From Bigelowiella natans CCMP2755 (taxonomy: Eukaryota; Cercozoa; Chlorarachniophyceae), in contig ADNK01001699.1 in the NCBI GenBank assembly GCA_000320545.1, forward strand, positions 79,135-143,134: a stretch of DNA of 64,000 nt, given 5' to 3'. The position numbers and the translations under genes were made by a program. The notes under the pieces are model-generated. The model did no database searches, was not told the DNA's origin, and saw nothing but the letters and a program-made list of their open reading frames with translations. Position 1 is the first letter of the stretch, and each line of letters begins with the position of its first letter. Of the stretch, positions 1 to 11,100 are shown one piece after another.

Positions 1-67
1 TATATTACTACTTTGGTTCCTTCCTACGTACCTACCTAGCTACATAATAATCTAGCTATCTACCTAC

Positions 68-280
68 CGCTTTAGTTTGAAGACTAGAAGCATCAGAACC
101 ACTACCTTGAATCAACAAACAATAGGACAACCAAACAACTACTTTGCTTGCTTGCTTGTGGTGACTACTACTGTGCCATCTGGCAGGGGGGGGGGAGGGG
201 AAGGGGGATAGTAGGCCAGTGCTAGATAGTAGTAGTATTTAGCAGCAGTGCTAGTAAATGTAGTCGGTAGGCACAGTAGC

Positions 281-314
<34 letters not shown>

Positions 315-364
315 CCGGTGGTATCTTCTGTATTTTTCATTATTATTATATATTAAATATATGC

Positions 365-403
<39 letters not shown>

Positions 404-1116
404 GTGTACAGTGTGAGATCTATACGTCTAAATAGTAACCAATCAACAGCAGCAAATAATGTATGTTCATTCATTAATCCAGAATAGTAGCAAGTAGCAG
501 CTTTCATGCTTTCTCTCCATGGCAAAATTTATATAATTTATATATAACCTGGTTCCGTGAGGCAATACGAAGCAAATTTTTCCATAGAACACAATTCAGG
601 TAACCATCTGTAAGTTAGTAATAGTAATAATAATAATAATGCTGTGCGCGAGTGGTTGAATGGATAGATAGATGATAAGAGCACATTATTACGAATGATA
701 AATGAACAATCAATGGATAGCACAGTAATAATAATAATAATAATAGTGCTGTAAATAAATGCATGATTAATGGATAGCAAACATAATACCCCCACCAAGT
801 ACTACATTATTACTATTGTCTGTCACATTATGATCTATCATTATAATCCAAGTTGTATTATACTGTTTTCTTTGTTCTTCAGTCCCAAATTCGTCGATCA
901 TCCAACAGCACATATTATGGATTGTAAGATATGCTGTTGTAGATACGCATCCCCGTGCTAAAGCCTGATTATAATAATAATTATTATTATTATTGTTTAA
1001 ATCATAATCATGATGAGACATATTTCAGGGCTGTAGTAGTATTTAACCGAACATACCGAACATACACTCTCAAACAACACTACATCGGCACTAAATTATA
1101 TATTGATGATAAGTGA

Positions 1117-1159
<43 letters not shown>

Positions 1160-1239
1160 TCACGCAATTCTTAAGCAATAAATACGTATTTAAATACAAT
1201 GTGTCATAGAAACGATAGCTATATGTGTGTGTTATGTTG

Positions 1240-1278
<39 letters not shown>

Positions 1279-1563
1279 TCAAAGATTATTGCAGCATCCT
1301 TTCTACCCAATCCACTTCCTCCAACGTCATCTTTCACGTAAACACCACCAAACCCCAAAGATGCAGCCTGGTGATAATAATAAATAATAAGCATGAGAGA
1401 GGGTATTATTATAAATGGATGAAGATCGATCGATCGTATGGCTGCTGCGTTGTTTCTGAACTGATAGTACTTGTTGTAATTGTGTGTAAGACACATAGGT
1501 AATAAGCACCTCTTGAAGAACATCAGAAGGAAATATTTTTTGTTGGTCCCACCTGTTACCAAG

Positions 1564-1606
<43 letters not shown>

Positions 1607-1784
1607 TTACTACTACTACTACTACTACTACTACTGTGAATAATAATAAATAGCAATGGAAGAAAGTTCATGATGGATGAGTCAATACTGTGAATAGTAA
1701 TAAATAGCAATGGAAGAAAGTTCATGATGGATGAATCAATAATGACACGCTGTTGGCCAATCATTCATCATCATAGTTATTATT

Positions 1785-1817
<33 letters not shown>

Positions 1818-2376
1818 AACTATGGTCAATCTTGTTGTTGATAAATCGATGGACATGTAGTGATAGTAGTAGTAGTAGTAGTACTTGTGTGCATGAGGTA
1901 ATATCTCTTTGCGTGAAAAGTCTGTCGCCACTTGTTGGAAAGCGACCTGCTCCTCATTTAAACCAACAGTATCTAATTTCACCAAGTTCAGCAGGAGGGA
2001 AGGCAGTTGCAGCAAGTTCAGGAGGAGGGGAGGCAATTGCAGTGAATGTTTGTTGTTACAATAAAGTGATCTGTGTCATCATCATCATCATCACCACCAC
2101 CACCACCACAACCATTCAAATTGCAGTGATATATGTTACTACAGCTTTTGTAAACGACGCTGCTGCTTCTTCTTCTACATATTAAGATTATGTTAACGGT
2201 TTGGCCTCACAGTCGATATTCGTAGCCATAAGTCTCTTATTTTGCAGCAGCAATGAGTGACTGGATGTTATCCTAGCAGTGCAAGCTGCTATGCTCCCAA
2301 AATGACGAATGAGCATAATTCTATAATTAGTCTGCAAAAATGAGTGTGAAGAGACGAACAAGCATGATCCTGTCAT
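68..2376 (-). CDS. ACAD8: Isobutyryl-CoA dehydrogenase (ACAD8-like), 5' part only, cut by left window edge
   Basis: This would be a mitochondrial flavin acyl-CoA dehydrogenase oxidising isobutyryl-CoA in valine breakdown. Seven exons, read right to left, join in phase: 2211-2316 (or 2376), 1885-1972, 1510-1552, 1278-1367, 864-964, 549-607 and a 38-nt exon at 68-105. The product starts with a basic, Ser-rich presequence typical of mitochondrial import, then shows family landmarks: [31 protein letters not shown], a [15 protein letters not shown] block that binds FAD and substrate. These fit ACAD8 better than other acyl-CoA dehydrogenases as I know the family. About 175-195 residues of a usual ~400 are present; the catalytic Glu region lies outside the window. 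Two in-frame ATGs (2376, 2316) are possible starts; the second gives a cleaner presequence. Introns contain AT, AG and TAG/TAC microsatellites placed close to the splice donors. Confidence 0.85.
281..313. repeat. (AGT)n microsatellite in ACAD8-like intron
   Basis: About eleven perfect AGT units inside the intron between the exons at 68-105 and 549-607. The same intron holds an AT run at 367-401. Confidence 0.95.
367..401. repeat. (AT)n microsatellite in ACAD8-like intron
   Basis: About 17 AT units in the same intron as the AGT run. Confidence 0.95.
1119..1150. repeat. (AT)n microsatellite in ACAD8-like intron
   Basis: About 16 AT units between the exons at 864-964 and 1278-1367. Confidence 0.95.
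1242..1273. repeat. (CT)n microsatellite directly after a splice donor
   Basis: On the coding (minus) strand this is a GA run that begins five bases after the GT of the donor of the exon at 1278-1367, so the microsatellite is effectively part of the 5' splice-site neighbourhood. Confidence 0.95.
1565..1634. repeat. Compound (AT)n-(ACT)n microsatellite in ACAD8-like intron
   Basis: An AT run (1565-1600) is followed by nine ACT units (about 1608-1634), between the exons at 1510-1552 and 1885-1972. Confidence 0.95.
1787..1815. repeat. (AT)n microsatellite in ACAD8-like intron
   Basis: About 14 AT units. The same intron also has TAG units abutting the donor at 1884. Confidence 0.95.
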
Positions 2377-2688
2377 CTTCTAAGTGAATGTCACAGCGAA
2401 ATTGGTGAATAAGCTTAATTTTGTATCTCCATGATTGAACGAATGATTGTAAAATCAAAATACATCGGCATGAATCATCTGTGGGTGGGTGATTCTAGTG
2501 ATAGGAACTAGTATTGCCGATGGTGTACAACTTGTTCTTCTTCTTCTTCGTCTTCTTTTTCTTACTCTTCTTCTTCCGACAACTTCGTAGCGACGCAGCA
2601 GCCCGATGATGAATGGTGAATATTAGAACTGGCAGTAGTTGTAGTAGTATTCAATAGTATATCGATCGATGATCTACACTCCCCCCTC

Positions 2689-2768
<80 letters not shown>

Positions 2769-3377
2769 TAGTAGTGTTCGATAGTAGATCAATCGATGAT
2801 CTACACTTCGTCCCTCGGGGGGAAATGGTGGATGATACCAGGGCTGCTGGATCGATATAGATCTACAAATTGTTTAAAATTCTTATTACTGGTATTCATA
2901 TAATAATTGTAATAAAAACTAGTTGTCTCAAGCCAAGAAAGCCATGGATTTATGATCATTCTGCACAAAATAGATGGAAGTGGTACCCAAAATGAACAAA
3001 GATCCCCTACATAGATACTTGAAAATATCGATAGAGTATTGTCGCACGTATGGGCTAATAAATATCGAATGTATATCGAATAATGTGACAAATGAGGATG
3101 ATTTCAATGATTATTTATTTTCTGAATTTAAGAGGAAGATGGTTTATATTATTATGTTTTAGAGTTTATAGGAAATTATCGGTGTAAATTCTGTTCTTGC
3201 AATAATGGGCAGCTGCTGTAGTTTTAACTCGACCAGTATGGTAAACCGAATGCTTTTGACAAGGACGACAATCATTTTCCTGTCTTAAGCCGTAAAACGT
3301 CGATATCCGCAGAAACCTCGCTCCGTTCCCCCCCGGATAATCATACGAAAATCTATCAGCACGTTTAAAGATCTGCT
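2377..3377. other. Intergenic region with a long (TAG)n tract
   Basis: This is the space between the divergent ACAD8-like and TPR genes. It contains about 27 TAG units at 2688-2768 and otherwise AT-rich DNA. I see no convincing coding exon, RNA gene or promoter motif. Confidence 0.7.
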
Positions 3378-6110
3378 ATGAACGACAACGGGGGAGAAGG
3401 AAGAACGCTCGATGAGGTTCAGAATGCTGTCCTCTTAGCTCTTAAAGAAGGAATCCAATCAAAGGACACACAAAAACTTGAAAAGGCGTTAAACAGAGCA
3501 GAAGAATTAAATGTTGAAGAAGACGATCTAGTGAATGAGGCTCGAAAGATGTTAAAAAAAATGCATGAATCCAAGGATGGCAATAGCTACGAGTTGAAGA
3601 AACAGAGACCTGGGGTACTATCTTTCCTTAAAAACTCTCATTGCTGGAACTGTGTGGCACTATTTTTCTCCTCCCTCCCCCCTCCCTGGCAACAATTGAA
3701 TAAAGGCACTCAACAAATCATTGAAACTTCTAGTTTTCCTTAGACTTCTATTTTTTCCTTAGTCGACAAATGAAGCGCCCGAAAACACTTTAGCAAGGGA
3801 ATTGGCTAAGGACCAACAAGATAATGAAGAATTCCACAATGAAAATAAGTCTTTGCAGGTGCGTCGTCGTCATCATCCGAGAGTACGTACGTTGCACCCT
3901 TTCCTTGACTAGGACATCGGATAGATTTTCTATTTCTATATAACGACAAGAATAAGTGCTACTGGCAGCTGTGGGGGACAGACACTTGTGGTAAATAATA
4001 ACGTTATTTTTTGTACAGCTGTTGCTTCAAGATCGAGAGGCCGCTTTAGCTGACGAGTTGGCTGGCCTATCACCAGAAAATAGGAAAAAACTACTCACAT
4101 TGGATCAGCATGCTGCGGATTTGTTGGCAAAGGTTGAGCCTTGATGACTGGTGTACAACATATAGGAGAGATATGACTTGAGTACAACAACATATGGAGA
4201 TGTGAAGAAGCAGAGTTGATTGTAATAAACAAATTGGGTTAATTACTACTATTTCGGCGGCATGGATGGATGAATAGGGACAAAACGATCAACATGCAGC
4301 AATTGAGGCGATGGAAATGGGGCTGGTCTTTCGTCGAAGCAACTTTGGCCTCAATAGCGTGCAGGTAAGGAGGAGGAGCATGGAAGAACAAACAACAACC
4401 GTTGTGTGGTGGTGGTGGTGGTGATGATGTAGAAGGGGTAATAATGGCACACACTCATTTTTGCAGTATTACATTCGCATTTCGTCCTCCCCCGCATGCA
4501 CTTCTTCTTCTTCTTCTTCTTCTTCGAGAATAATAATAATAATATATTGTGGGTCACCTTTCATGATGCCTCCTCAAGGGAAGGAGATACATGCCAGTCT
4601 TCAATTTAATTATAAAAGCATTATACAACAACAACAAATATTCACATATGAATTGCTGTTGTTGTTATTACTTACTTTTTGAAATATAAACGATGATGGC
4701 GAACCCTCCCCTCCTGCTGCATCATCATCATCATCATCATTATCAGGTATACGTGTATAGGGAAAAGCTGGCAAAGGAATATAATCGGATGAGCGTAATT
4801 CTGATGGAAGAATCCAACAACTTTGCTCTATGCGCGGAATACTTAGAAAAGGCCCAAATTCTGGGAGAATTATATCCAGAAGTGGTTGCAGTGACGTACA
4901 ATAATCTTGCATGCTTCTTTAGAAAGAAGGGGCAGCACAGAACAGCATTGAATTATTTACAAGAAGCACTTAATGTTGAGAAGACACTTGCTGATTCTCC
5001 AATCAACATTTCTGATACGCACTTGAATCTATGCACGGTAGTAGTAAGTAGTACTAATTGCTACGAGTAATTAGTTGTACGATCACAGTATACATACACA
5101 ATATATATGAGGGTATAATAACAGAAATAAATAATATAATGTTGGGAGGGAACATACCATTAATAACATCTAGAGTAATAGTAGTAGTATCATCAAGGGA
5201 CGTTGTTGATGCTGCTCATCTCTATTACTGTATCTCTCTCTTTCTTTCCACTTCTCTCCTCACTAATATGTTTCTTCTCTTCGTACGTAACAAATGCAAT
5301 AAATGTCTTCATTCGTTGCTCTGCTGGCTGAAGGTTTATTCCGAGCTTAAGAAGCACAAAGAGGCGCAATTTCATATAAAGATGGCCATACGGTGGGTCG
5401 TTGTGTGACTAATAGATTAATAATGAAATTCAAACTATGATAATCGTGATTTTAATGATACGTGCTGCATACTAGTCATCAAACGAAGAAGAAGAAGAAG
5501 AAGAAGAAGAAGAAAGGACTACCATGAACACATCATGTTTCGTGTCGCGCATTAAAAGTACAGACAAACAACGTGGAGGGGGGGGACAAGGACAACGATT
5601 ATCTTGCCCTTGAAGCAAATAAATACACCAATATCATACAAAAGAACAATTTGTTGAAATAAAAACTAGACATTTGCAACTGGAGCTCTTCGGTAGAGTG
5701 CTTGGAACTTTTGAGGATCCTACTGAAGTCGAGGTAGTAGTAGTAATAGTAGTAGTAATAGTAGTAGTATGAAATATGATAATGATGCTTCATAGCAAGT
5801 GAAAAGAGGATGATGATGAGGATGAGCAGTGTATTATCATTCATTCATTTGTTCATTGTTGTTTCTTCTTCCTAATGTCATCGTCATCGATTTACAATCA
5901 ACTCAGATGAAAAACGACAGTGTAGAAGAAGGCCGGGTGATAACATACGGTGTTGCACTGTTCAATCTTGCCGTTCAGCTTGAATTCTTAGGCAAATGGG
6001 AACAGGTGATACTACTTTCAATCCAATACCATGCATTTACTCCTTCAATCATTTTTCTGCTGATTTGATGAGCATTTGTGGCATTTTGTTGTTGTTGTTG
6101 TTGTTGTTGT

Positions 6111-6145
<35 letters not shown>

Positions 6146-6658
6146 TTAAACAAACACGATGACATTTACACTATTCAGAGAAGCTGCTAGAGAAAAAAAG
6201 CAGCAGGCTTTTTTTGTTTATTATTTTTTCTCACCTCTTTGTTGTTGTTGTTGTTGTTGATTCAACCTTATGAATCAATACTTCGCAAATATTATTATCA
6301 TAAAAATAATTTATGCAGAGTATGGACTCTTACGATAAAGCTTCCACCTTTGCTCGCTTTCACAATCTTCCAGAGCAAATACGACAGACAATAAAGGTTA
6401 GAAGTGATTGAATTCCACAAACAAAATACTAATAATATGACCTAATAAAGCACACATCTGAAACCATAGAAATACATTCTACTACTGATCAGAATGCACG
6501 GACCGCAGCATATCCGAAATTGCAAAGAAAGATATCAAAAGAGAAGTAAGTGTCCTCTTCCTCCGTAAAAGTGTATACTAATACGCAGAAATATATTATG
6601 TGGTTATAGAGAGAGTTACTCAAATACCAAGGAACACAAACAACAACGATATGATATA

Positions 6659-6694
<36 letters not shown>

Positions 6695-6708
6695 GCATAT
6701 ATTATTTA

Positions 6709-6744
<36 letters not shown>

Positions 6745-7023
6745 TGTGTGTGTTTCTTTGCGTATTGATGAAAAAAAGATACGTTCATTGGTGAATAATT
6801 GATAGTGTCGTTGATCGATCCTCTATGTAATTATTGCAGAAATATCGTGCATGTGCGTGAGCAAAGGGAAATGGCGTTGACGATCTCCAGAGCTAGAACA
6901 CCAATGAGTAAAAAAAGGCTGCAGACGGCAAGCAAAGCGAAAAGGTCGCCATCTAACATAACCGTTGATATCGAAGCGAAGCTTCGACAATGGTCTATGT
7001 ACGACAAAGCTAGTAGGAAGTAG
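3378..7023 (+). CDS. TPR (kinesin-light-chain-like) repeat protein, 11 exons
   Basis: A predicted 453-residue protein. Exons are 3378-3614, 3763-3858, 4019-4132, 4278-4364, 4747-5037, 5334-5392, 5670-5733, 5907-6005, 6319-6396, 6493-6545 and 6840-7023; all junctions are GT-AG and the phases close with a stop at 7021. Residues 1-80 hold an acidic helical segment (DEVQNAVLLALKEGI, then EARKMLKKM). Residues ~180-350 are tetratricopeptide-like, with the NNLACFFRKKGQHRTALNYL pattern and a second unit around HLNLCTVYSELKKHKEAQFH. This spacing is typical of kinesin-light-chain-type TPRs that bind partner proteins. The last ~100 residues are basic (SKKRLQTASKAKR) and may be disordered. No enzymatic domain is visible, so it is probably an adaptor; the dynein light chain nearby does not prove a motor role. 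Introns carry GAA, TTG, TAG, AT and GA microsatellites. Confidence 0.85.
5485..5514. repeat. (GAA)n microsatellite in TPR-gene intron
   Basis: Ten near-perfect GAA units between the exons at 5334-5392 and 5670-5733. Confidence 0.95.
5734..5769. repeat. (TAG)n microsatellite that forms the intron's 5' splice site
   Basis: The intron starts GTAGTAGTAGTAATAG, so the splice donor is itself the first unit of the repeat. Confidence 0.9.
6087..6153. repeat. Compound (TTG)n-(TAG)n microsatellite
   Basis: TTG units are followed directly by about 14 TAG units in the intron between the exons at 5907-6005 and 6319-6396. Confidence 0.95.
6664..6744. repeat. (AT)n and (AG)n microsatellites in last TPR-gene intron
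   Basis: An AT run (6664-6690) and an AG run (about 6717-6744) lie in the intron before the last exon. Confidence 0.9.
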
Positions 7024-8151
7024 TAGCATCATATTGGCAGGTTTAGCTGAAATTTTTGCATTAAAATACGTAAATGCAACCTTGGAATAGCCGATCAATG
7101 TAAAGTTCTGCACTTATTATCCATTCAAATTCTACTGATATCTTACGATGCACTCTATGGGGAAAATGGCTTACACGCCCTGGCATACCTCTGGTGAAAC
7201 CATGTTCATGTGCGAAGCCTTGAACAAAAGTTCCGCGCGGGATGTCGGCTCGCCAAATAACATTTTCGAATGCCTGCTAATCGCTACCTAGATCGCCTCT
7301 CGCGATGAACACTTTAATATGGTTAGAAACTTTGTCGTCCGGCCTGGCTAGCCGGATCAACTTACTTCAATGAACACTGTGAATGTTTTACTGAAATCCA
7401 TGGACCAGTGGACAGCCCTTCCAGCTAGCTAGTTGTCCTGCTGCGCCCTTGTGAGTGGCGGCGCTAAATAGCGTCTAGCCTCAAATTCGAAGTCATTTTC
7501 TGAAGCGTGCTAGCTTGCACTTGTGTATATGCTAGCATGTGATCATTCGCATGGCCACACACTATTGGCATGTGTGCGCGCTCTAGCACTTGAAGTTTGC
7601 GTCCACAACATTCTATTAAGATGCAATGACGAAGCGCAATGCTAGAGTGGTGCACATGCTGGCTCAGAAATGATGTTTTGCGCCGCGCTAGCTAGGCAGC
7701 TATGCTAGCGCACATTTTCATGTTCCATTTTTATTTCAATCATTGCTATTTCACATTGCCACAAAAATAAAATTTTTAGCGCCACACGTGAACCCCCATC
7801 AATTTCCGCATATTCCAGCCACTCTTAGATTCATGTGTAATTCGCGCGTGCGTAGGTGTTTTATGCAAAGGCTAGAAGGGCTTCAAATTCGGTTGCGCAG
7901 TTTGTCATTTCTAGCATTTGCCAAAATCCTTGTATTAATTTTCAGAACGCTCAAAAGCACACTTTTGCTGAATGTTGATACGTACTTATTCGCCTTTGAA
8001 CTAGCTAGTTTGAGCCTCTCTTGCTATGCAAACCTGACTGGTGCCCCTGGACATTTGGGTTGTGCCATTCTAGCATTGTCATCATTTGTTCAAGAATATT
8101 TTGAGCAGATATTCAGTGCAGAATGTAGATAGCGAACTATAAGTACAACCT
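7024..8151. other. Non-coding island of different composition
   Basis: This stretch between two converging genes lacks microsatellites and is rich in GCTAGC/AGCTAG, GCATGC and GCGC words. It resembles 30216-31778, 35621-48515 and 59078-63835 and not the AT-rich genic DNA. Open frames here are short and unconvincing. It may be remnant mobile or subtelomeric DNA. Confidence 0.5.
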
Positions 8152-11100
8152 TTACTCAAAGAAACTATCGATTTCATCGTCACTAAGTGTATTATCTTCT
8201 ACTCGAGTGCCTGATGAAATGCCTCCATCAGCGTCAACGGAGCCGCAATTCTGCATCGCCCAGGTGATCTTCTTAACCATGACGTCTAATGTCGTATACT
8301 TTGGGAGTTCAATCGAGAAGCCGCAAGTATGAGCGATTGGAAACCATCCATCAGGATTACCGGCGGACCTGCTATGCCCAGTTATGTAAAATCTCTGTGA
8401 GAAATCAGACGCGCTTGTAGGCAGCCTTGATCGTCCCCAAACAAACGCTATGAATTGCGAACGCTGCTCGTCGTTGAAGACATCGCGCATCATTTTCCAG
8501 AAGTTCTTAATACATTGGTCTGTCTTTTGGTGACCAGAATAGTTGGTCATTCTCTCCAGAAGGTCACAGTCTCCTCGAGTCATTCCCCTCCCACATACTT
8601 GAATCATTATTTCCTTCCACGTGAACAACGAAGTAAATTGCAATGGTACCACCTAAATATGACGACGACGACGACGATGACGCATATCGATATTAGAGAT
8701 TTAGATAAATATTGTTGTTTCAGGAATTTGAAACGAAGAGAGCGTAGACTGACAATAGTATAAATAATGCAATCCCTTCCATATCTACTACGTACGACGA
8801 CTATGCGGAATTTTTGGTTATTGTCTTGATAACATCATATTTCTTCTCACCTCTGCAAGGCCCTTTCGGATTGCTTTTACTTGCACATCGAATTCATTGA
8901 TGCGGAAATTTAAGAGCAGCTTCATATATTCATTCCTGTTTGCCCATGAAAGTTGCTTGTTTGCACCATCTCGACATAATTCAACCTTTTTCCCATCGGA
9001 ACCCGAAATCTGCATGATTTACAAAAAATAAAAATCAAATTTATGATCGGTTGGACAACGGACGATACATGACGTGACTAAAATAAAATCTGATAATGAT
9101 GATGATGATGTGTTCTTCAAATTACTACCCACCTCGAAAAAGATGCCTTCCATCTGTTTGTCAAATAGTTCTGGTGAAGGTTTAGCTTTCTCTATGGATT
9201 TGATCTTATCGAATGTCTTAAAGCACATTTTATCAATGGCTTCTATATCCGAGGCCCCGACATGGTCATTGATGATTGGCTTCCATACAACGGAGGTAAA
9301 GTTTAAGGGAAGTAAGTTACGACTTCGTATGGCCATTCCCATCAGCCTCCCAAGAAATTGGAACATTCCAAGATGATGAGGTTGCTTAGAACTTGGCCGA
9401 GGTACAACCGCATGTCTATTCTCACCCAGTTTGTTTTTGTTGTTAGGTGACTTCATGAACAAAGGCAGTGCTGGAGACTCAACCTCCTTGCATATCTTGT
9501 CTAATGCGTCACGATACGGCCCACCTGCGTCAGCCGTGTGGAATCCAACGTACGCAACAACAAAAGCGCGTTGGTTTGGAGGGATCTTCCACATGTTATC
9601 GACATTCTTGTCCTTTGTCTGCTGGTACAATTGGCCGAAAAGCGAAATACGGCCCTTATGATCCGTTTTACGATTTTCAAAGAGCTTCCTGGCACCTATC
9701 TGGTCAAGCGATATACTCGGATTCGTACGGCTCTTTGACATGGTATCACGTAGCCCTCGGTCCCACATTTGCTTCTTCATGGCCCACAAGATCAAAGACC
9801 GCGAATTTCGAATATTTTGAGCCATACTCGAGTAACCCTTCGGGGCATTCATGTCAACAAGAGGCATGATTGTTTCCACAGTTTTGTTAAACTTGATAAG
9901 CATGCTGTACCTTGCCATCAAAGATAAAGAGCCATACTCGTACTTAGTCAAGTGAGCATTGGAAGTCAGAACAGTTTGATTAAGTTCTGATATGAACTTC
10001 AAATCGTCAGGCAACCCGTTTTTCTCGGAGTACTCGTTAAGAAGGGAGACTAGGACGAAGTCGGCTTGTTTAGTGAACATACACGTCAGCAATTTGTAAG
10101 GACTGATCGGAAGCTTTGCCTGATCCAACTTATCTTCCTTAGGTGCGAATCCCATGACTTTAACTTGGTTTAGCACTAGAGGTATCTTTGCCTTCGACAG
10201 CTGTATACGCACGAATCTCGTTGTAGGAGCCTTCTGAAGATCAAAGCGAAGGAACTGCTTCTCATTGTTGCCATCCTTACTGCTTTTTGAAGAGGAAGAT
10301 AATAATGCCGACTTTTGTTTGGCCATTGCTACCTTGACCTCACGTGGGTAATCATCTTCTTTCCGTTCTCCTTCAACATGTATAGTCTCAACCTTCAAAT
10401 CATCCACCTGCACCTCTTTCTCTTCCATCTTTACCTGTACAATACCATTGCAACGAGATCCACTCATATTCAATCCTATAATTTCATATCCAGGTTTTGC
10501 TGCGTATTCATTCGATGTACTCGCAGAGTTAAAGTTTGATCCTGCGATAAGAATCTCACGGCCTAAGCTTGTTGTGAATTTGATGCCACTGCCGATGTAG
10601 CTATTTCGAGTTTTGTGTAGAACTATCGTTATATACTCTCCCTTTTTTAATTTGAAATGGGGTTTTGCGTTCCCTCCTTGACGCCCGTACTTATTTCTTG
10701 TTGTTTTGCTTACAAATACGAGATGGTCAAGTTCTGCTCCGGCCCACCCTTCAACTCTTATCATTTTGGGAATGAACTCTTTCACTGTTTTCTTTCCTTG
10801 AATAGCCTTGACCGAAGCATAATATTTAGCTTCTTTTTGGGCTTCTGCAAGATCGATGGACTGGAATGGCTTGTTGGAACATAAGATGTTGTACCACGGT
10901 GGCAATGGAGGAGGAGCAGACTTCTTCTTCTCCTCCTCCTTGTTGTCCTCTTTTCCTTCTTCTTCCTTTTCTACAAAGAAGGAAACCCGAATGTCGTAGA
11001 GGTGGTACTCTTTCCCCAAGTCAACCTCCCAGAACGAAGAATGCCCTCCTTCTCCTCCTTCCTTAGTTTTGGAACAAGTCAGCTTGTCATTCCCTGAAAA

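Noticed and set aside
2669-2860. Poly-serine open frame
   Set aside because: Pure translation of the TAG/AGT microsatellite.
7743-8132. 129-codon frame in the first island
   Set aside because: No ATG-based context, no recognisable motif, and the island has similar random frames on both strands.
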